From the NCBI GenBank assembly GCA_036260375.1, contig DASZZZ010000087.1, forward strand, positions 1-64,000: a stretch of 64,000 bases of DNA, written 5' to 3'. This document shows positions 32,321-41,091 of the stretch, piece by piece. Within the stretch, counting starts at the first letter, position 1. Each line of letters opens with the position of its first letter. The translations under genes and the position numbers were made by a program. The notes under the pieces are model-generated. The model was not told where the DNA came from. It made no database searches and was given only the letters and a program-made list of their open reading frames with translations. This DNA is from DASZZZ01 sp036260375. GTDB taxonomy: Bacteria; Actinomycetota; CADDZG01; WHSQ01.

Positions 32321-32473
32321 CTACGAACAGATCGAGTTTAACCAGACTCCCATGGCAATGAACCACACCGATAGGATGCGGAGCCTTCGATCGGAGTACT
32401 TCCGAGCGAGAACCACGGCGTTTGTGGCCGCGATCAGTATGCCGCTGATCACGTACGCCGCACGATAGCTCAT
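32321..32473 (-). CDS. MSYR-type small membrane protein behind the orphan RHS tip
   Basis: The 50-residue protein (MSYRAAYVISGIL at the start, VVLARKYSDRRLR in the middle) is a paralogue of the 54-residue protein at 33860-34024. Shared features are MSYR at the N-terminus, a first helix, VVLAR-x-x-S-x-RR-x-R, and WFI in a second hydrophobic stretch. It begins about 106 nt after the orphan RHS tip. The paralogue stands in the same relation to the live RHS gene. This repeated pairing suggests an immunity protein. Confidence 0.65.
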   Translation of the reverse strand: MSYRAAYVISGILIAATNAVVLARKYSDRRLRILSVWFIAMGVWLNSICS

Positions 32474-32579
32474 CTAGTGCCAATGCCGCATGGGTCGGAA
32501 GGCGATCGTCCGTAGAAACGTCCGTCGCTCGATGACGCGGCGTTCATCCCTGGGACTCGAGAAGCGCTTGCTCATTTCG

Positions 32580-32815
32580 TCATTCTTCCTCACGGCCGTA
32601 CGTAATCGCCGTACCGGCCGCGGCAAACATGCCGCCGACGAGAATCGACACTCCGGCCTAGCTCCCCTAATGCCAGCGCGGGGCCCGCAAACAGCCCCGA
32701 TCCAGTCGCGATGGTCGAGCCAGCGGCACAATGCGAGCGGCCGCTCGAGTCGACGTTGTTGATCGGATTCCCGGCGACGTACGCGTTCAAGTGCAGCGAC
32801 AGAGGATCCGTCAGG
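32580..32815 (-). pseudogene. Orphan RHS C-terminal tip, frameshifted
   Basis: The minus strand encodes LNAYVAGNPINNVDSSGR, then SHCAAGS, matching the end of the RHS core (LNAYAYVGGNP, IDPSGRSHCLAGS). After LALG one extra base shifts the frame. The next frame reads AGVSILVGGMFAAAGTAI and ends REEE, matching AGVSILVGGMFLAAGTAI of the live tip. No RHS core precedes it, so this is a detached tip of the same type, now inactive unless reached by recombination. Confidence 0.85.
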
Positions 32816-32946
32816 CTCGCGACCTCGTCTGTTGTTCGTGCTGCTGCCGGTGATTGCTGATCGTACCGCCGTGTGTCCGTAATCGACATGGGATCTCCCA
32901 AGTAGTCCCTCTTAGGATCAAATTGTGTCAGCGGACGCGCCGCGCC

Positions 32947-33156
32947 TCACATCGCGCTCGCGATGGCATTGCCGATGCCAATCACGACGGCGAGCGCGCC
33001 GACGACGCGGTTCACCCACAAGGCCATCTGCTCACTCGTATCTCCGAGCCGGAACCCCCAGGCGCGATTCTGAAGTCGAATCGTTCGGCGTGCGAAGGGT
33101 CGTGCAGCGAGAAACACCGTGAGGCCGGCGACCATGGTGACGATGCCGACGATCAT
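32947..33156 (-). CDS. Small membrane protein, two helices (array)
   Basis: The 69-residue protein starts at an ATG with a strong GAGGAGGAAC ribosome site. The first helix is IVGIVTMVAGLTVFLAA and the second is NRVVGALAVVIGIGNAIASA, with a basic loop between (RPFARRTIRLQNRAWG). The layout resembles small DUF6199-like proteins, but I am not sure. It lies upstream of the orphan tip in the transcription order. Confidence 0.6.
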   Translation of the reverse strand: MIVGIVTMVAGLTVFLAARPFARRTIRLQNRAWGFRLGDTSEQMALWVNRVVGALAVVIGIGNAIASAM

Positions 33157-33492
33157 GAATGTTCCTCCTCAGAAGGGCTAGTAGCATGTCGCAGAGGCGC
33201 CCGGAGGGGATCCACCGCTGACTTCCCAGAATCCCTGCCCCGCCGCCGCGTCCCACTTGTCCCGAGACCTAGTAGGAAGCTTGGACGCCGCAGTTCCAGC
33301 CGGTCGACGTGTCTTGTGGAGACTACGTTATGGAACCGCTGACGCCGGGCGTCGGCGCCATACGTCGGAGTCGAAGCGTACGTGCCGACGCCTCCGAAGA
33401 CGTTTCCCGCCGGTGTCGGCGCCCACCGTGGCGTAGCCCGCGCTGCAGCTCACCGAACCACCCCACACCTCCGCTGCTGGAGCAGGGGTTGT
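33157..33492. other. Gap with unassigned sequence next to an RHS fragment
   Basis: About 330 bp downstream (minus strand) of the RHS fragment at 33493-33583 has no intact gene. Minus-strand frames contain short Gly/Cys-rich pieces (VSCSAGYATVGADTGG in one frame, VFGGVGTYAS in the next), which could be a frameshifted former tip domain. Nothing recognisable follows before the strong ribosome site of the gene at 33156. Confidence 0.4.
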
Positions 33493-33583
33493 AGTACGCG
33501 TAGCGGCGCACGACGCGGCCCGGCGGCGTCGGTGGTCGCCACGATCGAGCCGAGCCCGTCGAGGTGGTAGTAGAGGTCCTGGT
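33493..33583 (-). pseudogene. Fragment of the RHS core (DGLGS block)
   Basis: Minus-strand translation gives DQDLYYHLDGLGSIVATTD, matching KKDLYYHLDGLGSVVATTD of the live RHS protein, followed in a shifted frame by RRYAYYNP (RRYAYEPY in the intact protein). The DNA matches about 34667-34757 with scattered changes. It marks an old recombination or duplication boundary of the RHS gene. Confidence 0.82.
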
Positions 33584-33671
33584 CGAATGAGAAAGACCAC
33601 ACCCACCGCGCGATGAGCGCCACGAACGACGTGGCGCACTTGCCGAAATGTCGCACGGACGCGCTGTCTCG

Positions 33672-33860
33672 TCACGCCCAGCGGGCGAGCGACGCGATGG
33701 AATGGCCCGCCGCTGCGACGATGAGGAACTCCGGTGGGCTGACGATTACGAGGGCTCCTCCGATGAGCATCGTGGCAGTTCCGAGGAGTCCCAGCCAACG
33801 ACGAAACCGCGGGAGGTCCTCGGGGAAGAGCCGGCTCGCTAAACGGGTCATCTCACTCAT
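33672..33860 (-). CDS. Small two-helix protein coupled to the MSYR gene
   Basis: The 62-residue protein starts with a polar stretch (MSEMTRLASRLFPEDLPRF) and has two hydrophobic segments (WLGLLGTATMLIGGALVIV and FLIVAAAGHSIASLA). Its ATG shares one base with the TAA of the upstream MSYR gene, so the two are translationally coupled. No paralogue in the window. Confidence 0.6.
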   Translation of the reverse strand: MSEMTRLASRLFPEDLPRFRRWLGLLGTATMLIGGALVIVSPPEFLIVAAAGHSIASLARWA

Positions 33861-34024
33861 TACTCCTCGAGGATGGCACTCATGGCGATGAACCACAGGC
33901 CAACGACGATGAACCATAGCGCGAGCGCCCGAACTCTCCGGTTCGAAAGGTTTCGAGCGAGGACGACGGCATGCGTCGACAGAAGCAGCACGCCCGTGAC
34001 GATGTATGAGATTCGGTAGCTCAT
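33860..34024 (-). CDS. MSYR-type small membrane protein behind the live RHS gene
   Basis: The 54-residue protein (MSYRISYIVTGVLLLSTHAV, then VLARNLSNRR and a second helix around LALWFIVVGLWFIAM) is the first gene after the RHS stop, 135 nt downstream. In RHS/Wap systems that place belongs to the immunity gene. A paralogue, at 32321-32473, follows the orphan tip of the same type. The role as tip-specific immunity is inference from position and pairing. Confidence 0.68.
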   Translation of the reverse strand: MSYRISYIVTGVLLLSTHAVVLARNLSNRRVRALALWFIVVGLWFIAMSAILEE

Positions 34025-34100
34025 ACGCCGCCGATCGACCACGCCAATGCCGAGCAATCAGTGGGTCCGTGCTCCGCAACAAAGCCACCGCGTCCGTTCG

Positions 34101-34160
34101 CCGCAGGTGACTCCGAGCATACTTCCACCACCGCAGGTGACTCCCAGCATGCTTCCACTC
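34101..34160. repeat. Two tandem 30-bp repeats just after the RHS stop
   Basis: The units 34101-34130 and 34131-34160 both read CCGCAGGTGACTCC then AGCAT and CTTCCAC, differing at about four positions. The second unit touches the RHS stop codon. Such a repeat at the edge of the variable tip could serve recombination or may be a remnant of slippage. It has no open frame of its own. Confidence 0.8.
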
Positions 34161-37100
34161 TAGTCTTCCTCTTCTTCACAAGCGAAACTGATTGCCGTTC
34201 CTGCCGCGAGGAACATGCCGCCTACCAGGATCGACACGCCGGCGGTGGCACCACCGAGAGCCAATGAGGTGCTCGTGGCAAATCCCCACAGACCCGCCGT
34301 TGTCGATCCGGCGAGGCAATGCGAGCGTCCGCTTGGGTCGATCCTGTCTGTTGGATTGCCGCCGACGTAAGCGTAGGCATTCAGAGACGTGGGGTCGCTC
34401 AGTGCGTCGGACCAAGCCGGTTGCTCGGTCCAGGGCCCGTCACCGCCGTCCGGGAAACGGGTTGCCGAGAGCGGCGCCGCGCCGGCAATCTTGCTCCGCT
34501 CAGGATCGAGCTGCGTCCAGCGCGCGAGAGCCGGGTCGTAGTAGCGCGTGCCGAACTTCAGCCAGCTTGTGCCCTTGTCGTAGTAGCCCGACGCGTAGCG
34601 CCACGGGTTGGGATCGGCGGTGATCTCGCTCGCCGTGCCGAGCTCCTTGCCGTAGGGCTCGTACGCGTAGCGCCGGACGGCGTTGCCCGACACATCCGTG
34701 GTCGCCACGACCGAGCCGAGTCCGTCGAGGTGGTAGTAGAGGTCCTTCTTCGCAGCGTCGACCTCGAGCATCTGACTGAGCGTGCCGGACGGCTCGCGCA
34801 CGAACCACGTGCCGTGCGGGCTACCGTTGTTCGGCCCCTGGCTCGTGAGGCCGAGTTGGCTGTAGGCCATGCGCGTGTCGCCGGCCAGGATCCGGCGGTC
34901 GGAGCTCATGTCCATGTACGCCATGGTGATCGACGCTCCTCCCGGCGGCGTCACCGACGTCATCTGGTTGCGAGAGTTGTAGCCCGCGGAGAGCCCGACC
35001 GACGTCGTCGAGAGGTTCCCGGCGCCGTCGAAGGCGTAGGTCGTCGCCCCCGACGGCGCGCTCGAGCATGCCGGCGCGGTCACGCTTCCGGGTGCGCTCC
35101 AGCAGATCTCGTTCGCGGCGTCGTAGGCGTACGTCGTCACCGAGCCCGCGATCGTCTTCTTGGTGATGTTGCCGCGGTCGTCGTACTCGTACGAGTAGTC
35201 TGTGCCCGACGCGGCGTCGGCCTTCGTGAGCCTGCCGATGCCGTCGTAGTCGTAGCTCACCTTGACGCCGTCTCGTCCCGTGAAGCTCTCCCGGCGGTTC
35301 GTGTCCGTGTCGACGCCCGCGACGGTGTCGCGGTAGGAGTAGCGAGAGTACGAGATGTACGCCGCGCTCGGGGACGGACACTTCCTCTCCTCGTCGGTGC
35401 CCTGACTCGGAGACGACGTCGGCCGCGTTCCCTTGTACGAGAAGGTGCAGAGGAGCCGGCGCGACTTGTCGTAGACCGACTCGTTCTTGACGTCGCCCGG
35501 ATAGACGATCTTCGTCCGCAGGTTGCGGTCGTTGTGCTCGAAGGTCACCGTGCGGCCCTCGAAGTCGGTGAGGCTCGAGATCAGGTTCACCTCGTCGTAG
35601 GCGTAGGCGACTGTCTTCGTCCCGGACGCGTCCGTCGCCTCCAACGTCTTGAGGTTCGATGCGGCGTCGTAACCGTAGGTGATCGATGCCGCCGGCGACT
35701 GCGGCGTCTGCTTCACCATGCGGTTGAGCTCGTCGTACACGAAGCTCTCGGCGCCCTGATTGTCCTTGCGCGTCGTCAGGTTTCCGTTGAGATCGTACTG
35801 ATACGTGACCCAGGTGGTGTCCGAGCTGTCGGGTGGGATGAGCTCTTCTTCGGCGACCGCCGTCTGGATGGGCGTCTCGCCCGACGCGGGCTTGGCGATG
35901 TCGATGCGCGTGACGCGATCGAGGGCGTCGTACGTGAACGTCGACACGTTGCCGCGCCCGTCGGTCGTCGTCTTGACGCGGCTCGCGCCGTCGTACGTGA
36001 ACGTCACGGTCCCGTGGGCGCCAGGCGGGTCGATCTTCGTGAGGTTGCCGGCGGCGTCGTACGAGAGCAGGGTGTCGTTTCCCTGTGGCAGTCCGGCGCA
36101 CGCGTCGCCGTCGACGTTGCGATCGAGCACGATCGCGCCCGATGCGTCGGTGAGAGCGGGTGGCTGGTCGATGCGCGTGAGGCTGCCGTCGGCTCTGTAG
36201 CAGTACTGGAACCTCACCGGCTTCGCAAGGTCCGTCTCGTTGAGGGCGCGGATCAGGTTGCCGTCGTCGTCGTACTCGTACTGCCACGTGGGAGCGGCGC
36301 TCTCTCCGCCGGTCGAGAAGTCGTGCACGCCAGTCGGGAAGTGCGGGTTCTGCGCGCTGTCGTACGACATGTACGCCTGGCCCCCGGTCGGAAGCGAGAC
36401 CTGCGTCAGGTTGTCGTTCTCGAACGTGGCGGTCATCGTGCCGGACTCCGACACGCCCGCCTCGGCGAGCTCGATGACGTTGGAGTTCGAGTCGTACTTG
36501 CTCGAGCGCTTGTTGCCCTTGGCGTCGATCACCTTGACGACGCGGTCGTGACGGTCGTAGCAGTAGGTCGTCGTGTCGTCCTTGCCGGCCGGCAGATCGG
36601 TTCGAGGTCCGTTCACGACCGTGCGCGCGACGGCCTTGGGGTCGTCGCAGCCGTTCGTGTCGGCGTGATACGTGAACGTCGTCGTCGGACCGCTGATGTT
36701 GCGGACGATCGCCTCGACCTTCCGAGTGTCGCCGACGTAGCGCACGACCGTGCTCAAGCCGCGTGGATCGGTTATCCGGTTGAGCCGTCCGAGGCTGTCG
36801 TAGGAGTACGACGTCTTCTTTCCGACGTTCTGGTCGTTTGGGTCGGGCGTGTAGCTCGCGATCTCGAACGACGCGAGGCGGTAGTCGGGCGTGCCCGCGA
36901 ACTGCTGGTACGAGTACCTGAACGTGCGGCCGACGGAGCTGTCCGTGACCGTGCTCACGAGGCCGCCGGCGTACGAGAACGTCACCGTGCGGTTCTGCGT
37001 GTCGGTGATGCGCGTCAGGTTGCCGGACGCGTCGTAGGCGAACGTGATGTCGTTGCCGTTCTTGTCCTTGTGGATCTTCAGGTCGCCCGTCGTCTCGTCG

Positions 37101-38941
37101 AAGACGTACTTCGACTTGTCGTGCCAGTCGAGCACGTACTCGTTGGCGGCGTCGTGGTGCTCGAGCGTGGCGTGGAGCCCCGGTTCGGCCGCCGGCGCGT
37201 AGGTGCCCTCCGGGTTCTTGTCGAAGCGCACGCGGTAGCCCGACGGACCGACGAAGACCGCGCGGCCGGGTGCGTCGTTGGGGAACTCCAGACGTACGGT
37301 TGACCCCGTGCCCCAGAACCACCCCTGCGACAGGTCCGCCTCGTCGTACGACGTCGTGAGGCTGTTGTAGAAGCGGTCGAGCGTCAGGTCGAGGCCCGTC
37401 CCGGAGATGGAGAGGTCGGTGGCCTTCAGCAGCAGGTTGCCGGTCGCGACGTTGACCTTGAGCTCGTTGCGGTCGTTGAGCCGCTGCGCCTCGAAATTGT
37501 AGAAGTCGCGTTCGCCGATGCCCTCGAACTTGGCCGGCGTCGACTCGCTGAAGTCGACGACGAGCTTCGGCCCCTTGTCCGCGGCCTCGGGATGGTCGCC
37601 GGAGACGAAGTAGAGCACCGTGTCGGTCGTCTCGGGCGCCTGCTTGGCGAGCACGCCGTTGTTGGCGAAGACGCCCGTGACCCAGTCCCTTACGAGCCAC
37701 GTCGCGTCGAAGCTACGGTAGCCGCTGCTCTGGCCGGAGAGCGTCCGCCGCCCCGCGTCGGTCGTCCCGAAGTCGCCTCCCGCCGTGGACCACGAGTTGA
37801 CGCCGTCGTACTTCTGCCACGTCGCCGAGTTCGTCCACGGCTTCTTGGCGCGGCGCAGGACGTAGTCGGCGTTCTGCGCGAGGCCCGTCGTCTTCGTGTG
37901 ATCCATGTAGAGCGAGACGACCCCCGAGGCGACCGTGGCGGTCGACGGGATGCTCGAGAGGTCGAACCGCAGGAGGCCGCGGCGCTTGGCGGACCCGGTG
38001 TAGCCCACGCGCACGTAGTCGGCGCCCGACCCGCAGTTCGAGCTCGTCTCGCTGCCGCCGTTGCCGATCCAGCAGTCGCGACTGGGCGGTCGCAGCGTGT
38101 AGGTCGGGTCGACGACGACGGGGTAGCGCCGCGCCGGGTCGGCGAGCCACGCGGGGTCGGTGACGAGGGCGACGGCAAGGCCGGAGTCGGTGCGGACCAC
38201 GTCGTACGAGATGTGCCGGGCGGTCGTCTCGACGCCCGCGGCGTCGTACGCCACCGGTGGGTCGAGCGACGCGACGACCTCGCCGTCGGACGTCTCGACG
38301 TCGATGCCGCCGATCTCGTTCGCCGTCGCGGTGACGCCGGGGCTCGTGCGAAGCGAGAACGTGAACGACGAGAGCGCGTCCGGCCCCGACAGCACGAACG
38401 CCTCCTTGACGCCCGAGGGCCGCGCCTCGTACACGACGTCGACGCCGGGGAGGACGCCGTCGTACACGGCTTCGGCGCCGGCGGTCGCCGGCGAGCCGCT
38501 CGCGCCGTGCAGCTCGAACTCCACCCAGTGGTCGTCGGTCTCGATGCGGACGGGCGTATCGGCGACGTCCTGCGGCAGGTACAGCGTGTACGAGTTGGCG
38601 GCGTTCTCGTACGCGTAGCCCGGCCGCGACGAGGGGACGAGCCGGTTGTCGATCCGGCGCCACTCCCCGCCGGCGTCGCGGTAGTGGATCGGCCCCGCGA
38701 ACGCCTCGGTCCGGAACGTCCCGTCCGGCAGCGTGTACGTCCGAGATGTCGCCGTCCGTCGTGCGACGAGCTCCACGACGTCCGGCGCCGAGAACGCGTC
38801 CGCGCCGTCCGGCGGCGCGCTCGTGTCGTTCGCCGCGGCGCGCGCCGCGGCGACGTCGTGCGGCGCCGCGGGCAGGCCGGCGACGACCAGGGCCACGGAA
38901 GAGAGCGCGATCGTTCCAACTCGGACGAGGCCGCCTAGCAC
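34160..38941 (-). CDS. Secreted RHS/YD-repeat protein with a short hydrophobic tip
   Basis: The 1593-residue protein has a Sec signal peptide (GLVRVGTIALSSVALVVAGL, cut near VAAARA). A DNRLRE-like beta region follows (CWIGNGGSETSSNCG to LVVDFSE, about residues 280-470), then a DUF6531-type start (LTLDRFYNSLTTSYD) and many YD repeats (YDASGNLTRITD and others). The RHS core end carries YYHLDGLGSVVATTD and NPTDRIDPSGR. Only about 58 residues come after DPSG: a Gly/Ala-rich tip with AGVSILVGGMFLAAGTAI and an acidic EEEED end. The GTG start has AGGGGG upstream. It resembles WapA-like contact toxins, with a tip far shorter than usual nucleases. Confidence 0.88.
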   Translation of the reverse strand: MLGGLVRVGTIALSSVALVVAGLPAAPHDVAAARAAANDTSAPPDGADAFSAPDVVELVARRTATSRTYTLPDGTFRTEAFAGPIHYRDAGGEWRRIDNRLVPSSRPGYAYENAANSYTLYLPQDVADTPVRIETDDHWVEFELHGASGSPATAGAEAVYDGVLPGVDVVYEARPSGVKEAFVLSGPDALSSFTFSLRTSPGVTATANEIGGIDVETSDGEVVASLDPPVAYDAAGVETTARHISYDVVRTDSGLAVALVTDPAWLADPARRYPVVVDPTYTLRPPSRDCWIGNGGSETSSNCGSGADYVRVGYTGSAKRRGLLRFDLSSIPSTATVASGVVSLYMDHTKTTGLAQNADYVLRRAKKPWTNSATWQKYDGVNSWSTAGGDFGTTDAGRRTLSGQSSGYRSFDATWLVRDWVTGVFANNGVLAKQAPETTDTVLYFVSGDHPEAADKGPKLVVDFSESTPAKFEGIGERDFYNFEAQRLNDRNELKVNVATGNLLLKATDLSISGTGLDLTLDRFYNSLTTSYDEADLSQGWFWGTGSTVRLEFPNDAPGRAVFVGPSGYRVRFDKNPEGTYAPAAEPGLHATLEHHDAANEYVLDWHDKSKYVFDETTGDLKIHKDKNGNDITFAYDASGNLTRITDTQNRTVTFSYAGGLVSTVTDSSVGRTFRYSYQQFAGTPDYRLASFEIASYTPDPNDQNVGKKTSYSYDSLGRLNRITDPRGLSTVVRYVGDTRKVEAIVRNISGPTTTFTYHADTNGCDDPKAVARTVVNGPRTDLPAGKDDTTTYCYDRHDRVVKVIDAKGNKRSSKYDSNSNVIELAEAGVSESGTMTATFENDNLTQVSLPTGGQAYMSYDSAQNPHFPTGVHDFSTGGESAAPTWQYEYDDDGNLIRALNETDLAKPVRFQYCYRADGSLTRIDQPPALTDASGAIVLDRNVDGDACAGLPQGNDTLLSYDAAGNLTKIDPPGAHGTVTFTYDGASRVKTTTDGRGNVSTFTYDALDRVTRIDIAKPASGETPIQTAVAEEELIPPDSSDTTWVTYQYDLNGNLTTRKDNQGAESFVYDELNRMVKQTPQSPAASITYGYDAASNLKTLEATDASGTKTVAYAYDEVNLISSLTDFEGRTVTFEHNDRNLRTKIVYPGDVKNESVYDKSRRLLCTFSYKGTRPTSSPSQGTDEERKCPSPSAAYISYSRYSYRDTVAGVDTDTNRRESFTGRDGVKVSYDYDGIGRLTKADAASGTDYSYEYDDRGNITKKTIAGSVTTYAYDAANEICWSAPGSVTAPACSSAPSGATTYAFDGAGNLSTTSVGLSAGYNSRNQMTSVTPPGGASITMAYMDMSSDRRILAGDTRMAYSQLGLTSQGPNNGSPHGTWFVREPSGTLSQMLEVDAAKKDLYYHLDGLGSVVATTDVSGNAVRRYAYEPYGKELGTASEITADPNPWRYASGYYDKGTSWLKFGTRYYDPALARWTQLDPERSKIAGAAPLSATRFPDGGDGPWTEQPAWSDALSDPTSLNAYAYVGGNPTDRIDPSGRSHCLAGSTTAGLWGFATSTSLALGGATAGVSILVGGMFLAAGTAISFACEEEED

Positions 38942-39109
38942 CGGTGCTTCCCCCTGTCCCGCGCCGAGCCCCCCGCCCGGACGTTGAACGTAGTCTCTTC
39001 GTCGGAGGGCGGAAGTCAAGACCCGTTTTCGGGCACGTCCCGGTCGCGCGGACCAAGAGCGGTCAACGGCGCCGCGACGGCGCGCGCCGCGCGGCGGTAC
39101 GCTCGCGCC
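38942..39109. promoter_or_regulatory. Divergent intergenic region, RHS / enoyl-CoA hydratase
   Basis: This 168-nt gap must hold the promoters of two divergent genes. On the minus strand TTGACT (39019-39014) is a fair -35 for the RHS gene, but the sequence 17 nt further is not a good -10 (AGACTA), and a TACGTT lies at 21 nt. No promoter is clear for the plus-strand gene. Confidence 0.3.
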
Positions 39110-39895
39110 ATGGTGCTTCGACGCGACGACGCCGACGGCGTCGCGGTGATCACGTTCGACCGGCCCGACGTCCTCAACGCGTTCGACGACGAGCTCGGCG
39201 CGCGCGTGCTCGAGGAGGTCCGCAGCGCAGCCGCCGACGACTCCGTGAGGTGCATCGTGCTGACGGGGGCCGGGCGCGCGTTCTCGTCGGGCGAGGACCT
39301 CGGCGCCCTCGTCGAGGGCTACCGCAGCGGCGACCCGCCCGAGCTCGGCAAGACGCTCGTCGATCGTTACAACCCGCTGATCCGCGCGATCCGCGCCGCG
39401 CCGAAGCCGGTCGTCGCGGCCGTCAACGGCGTCGCCGCGGGGGCCGGCGCCAGCATCGCCCTCGCGTGCGACTTCCGCATCGCCTCGGAGCACGCCAAGC
39501 TCGTCATCGCGTTCGTCAAGGTCGGGCTCGTGCCCGACTCCGGCGCGCTCTGGTTCCTCACCAAGATGGTCGGTGCGGCGCACGCGTTCGAGGTCGCCGC
39601 CACCGGCGACCCCATCGGGTCCGAGGACGCGCTGCGACTCGGGCTCTTCACGCGCGTCGTGCCCGCCGCCGAGTTCGACGACGCGTGGCGCTCGTTCGCG
39701 CTCGACCTCGCGCGCGGCCCCACGGTCGCGTACCGGCTCACCAAGACCCTCGCGAACGCCGCCGCGGAGCGGTCGCTCGACGACCAGCTCGACGCCGAGG
39801 TCGAGGCTCAGACGGAGGCCGGCAGCAGCGCCGACCACCTCGAAGGCGTACGAGCGTTCCTCGACAAGCGCAAGCCGAGCTTCGAGGGCCGTTAG
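39110..39895 (+). CDS. Enoyl-CoA hydratase/isomerase family protein (PaaG-like)
   Basis: The 261-residue crotonase-fold protein shows GRAFSSGEDLG and GVAAGAGASIALACDFRIAS for the oxyanion hole. IAFVKVGLVPDSGALWFL carries an Asp at the position used in PaaG-type isomerases instead of the second hydratase Glu. ATG 39110 fits the family length; an in-frame upstream extension is rich in Arg and Ala and unlikely to be translated. It precedes the tyrosine-catabolism genes and may act in aromatic or fatty acid breakdown. Confidence 0.83.
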   Translation: MVLRRDDADGVAVITFDRPDVLNAFDDELGARVLEEVRSAAADDSVRCIVLTGAGRAFSSGEDLGALVEGYRSGDPPELGKTLVDRYNPLIRAIRAAPKPVVAAVNGVAAGAGASIALACDFRIASEHAKLVIAFVKVGLVPDSGALWFLTKMVGAAHAFEVAATGDPIGSEDALRLGLFTRVVPAAEFDDAWRSFALDLARGPTVAYRLTKTLANAAAERSLDDQLDAEVEAQTEAGSSADHLEGVRAFLDKRKPSFEGR

Positions 39896-39993
39896 CGGCA
39901 CGCCGTCCCGAGCGACGGCGGGCTCCACACGCCGCCGAGCGACGCCGGCGCGCGGATATCCTGGATGCTTACGCCAACGAGGAGGTGGAGCCG

Positions 39994-41091
39994 GTGACCG
40001 GCACGCACGACGCTTTCCCGATTCTCGGAATCGACTACGTCCAGTTCTTCGTCGGCAACGCCAAGCAGGCCGCGCACTACTACCGGGCGCTGGGGTTCGA
40101 GCCCGTCGCCTACATGGGGCTCGAGACGGGCTCGCGCGACCGCGTGTCGTGGTGCGTGCGCCAGGGCGACATCCGGTTCGTGCTCACCGGCGCTCTGGGT
40201 CCCGACAGTCCCATCACCGACCACGTCAAGCTCCACGGCGACGGCGTCCACGACGTCGCGCTGCGCGTGCCGGACGCGGAGGAGGCCTATCGGGTCGCGG
40301 TCGAGCGCGGCGCGCGCGGCGTCGCCGAGCCCGAGGTGTTCGAGGACGAGCACGGCAAGGTCGTCAAGGCGGCGATCGCGACCTACGGCGAGACGGTGCA
40401 CTCGCTGATCAGCCGCCAGGACTACTCGGGCGCGTTCTTTCCCGGGTTCCGGGCCGTCGAGGGAGCCGGTGACGGCACCGGCTTCGGGCTGAAGCACATC
40501 GACCACGTCGTCGGCAACGTCGAGCTCGGCAAGATGCAGGAATGGGTCGAGTTCTACGAGCGCATCATGGGCTTCACCGAGCTGCGTCACTTCTCCGACG
40601 AGGAGATCTCGACCGAGTACTCCGCGCTGATGTCGAAGGTCGTGTGGGACGGCAACGGGAAGATCAAGCTGCCGATCAACGAGCCGGCCGAGGGCAAGCG
40701 CAAGTCGCAGATCGAGGAATACCTCGAGTACTACCGCTCGCCCGGCGTGCAGCACATCGCGATGGCGACCGAGGACATCGTCGCGACGGTCGAGGCGATG
40801 CGGAGCGCGGGCATCGAGTTCCTGCGCGTCCCGGCGACGTACTACGAGGACGCCAAGGCGCGCGTGCCCGAGATCGCCGACAAGATCGACGGGTTGCAGC
40901 GCAACGGCATCCTCGTCGACAAGGACGAGGACGGCTACCTGCTGCAGATCTTCAGCAAGCCGGTGCAGGACCGGCCGACGGTGTTCTACGAGGTCATCGA
41001 GCGCCACGGCGCCAAGGGCTTCGGGGCCGGCAACTTCAAGGCGTTGTTCGAGGCGATCGAGCGCGAGCAGGCGGCGAGGGGGAACCTCTGA
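39994..41091 (+). CDS. hppD: 4-Hydroxyphenylpyruvate dioxygenase
   Basis: The 365-residue enzyme converts 4-hydroxyphenylpyruvate to homogentisate. Two vicinal-oxygen-chelate domains are visible; the iron ligands lie in LKHIDHVVGNV, VQHIAMATEDI and the C-terminal PTVFYEVIERHG. GFGAGNFKALFEAIEREQ closes the protein as in the family. GAGGAGG precedes the GTG start. The stop overlaps the hmgA ATG by one base (TGATG), so the next step of the pathway is coupled. Confidence 0.95.
   Translation: MTGTHDAFPILGIDYVQFFVGNAKQAAHYYRALGFEPVAYMGLETGSRDRVSWCVRQGDIRFVLTGALGPDSPITDHVKLHGDGVHDVALRVPDAEEAYRVAVERGARGVAEPEVFEDEHGKVVKAAIATYGETVHSLISRQDYSGAFFPGFRAVEGAGDGTGFGLKHIDHVVGNVELGKMQEWVEFYERIMGFTELRHFSDEEISTEYSALMSKVVWDGNGKIKLPINEPAEGKRKSQIEEYLEYYRSPGVQHIAMATEDIVATVEAMRSAGIEFLRVPATYYEDAKARVPEIADKIDGLQRNGILVDKDEDGYLLQIFSKPVQDRPTVFYEVIERHGAKGFGAGNFKALFEAIEREQAARGNL

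Noticed and set aside
24815..34024. Insertion sequence or transposase explaining the array duplications
   Set aside because: I found no DDE, serine or tyrosine recombinase frame and no terminal inverted repeats at the duplicated blocks; homologous recombination or RHS tip exchange explains them better.
34101..34160. CRISPR array
   Set aside because: The two 30-bp units are in direct contact with no spacer and no cas genes are nearby.
38984..39109. N-terminal extension of the enoyl-CoA hydratase gene
   Set aside because: The extra in-frame residues are low-complexity Arg/Ala and lie in the divergent promoter gap; the ATG at 39110 gives the normal family length.
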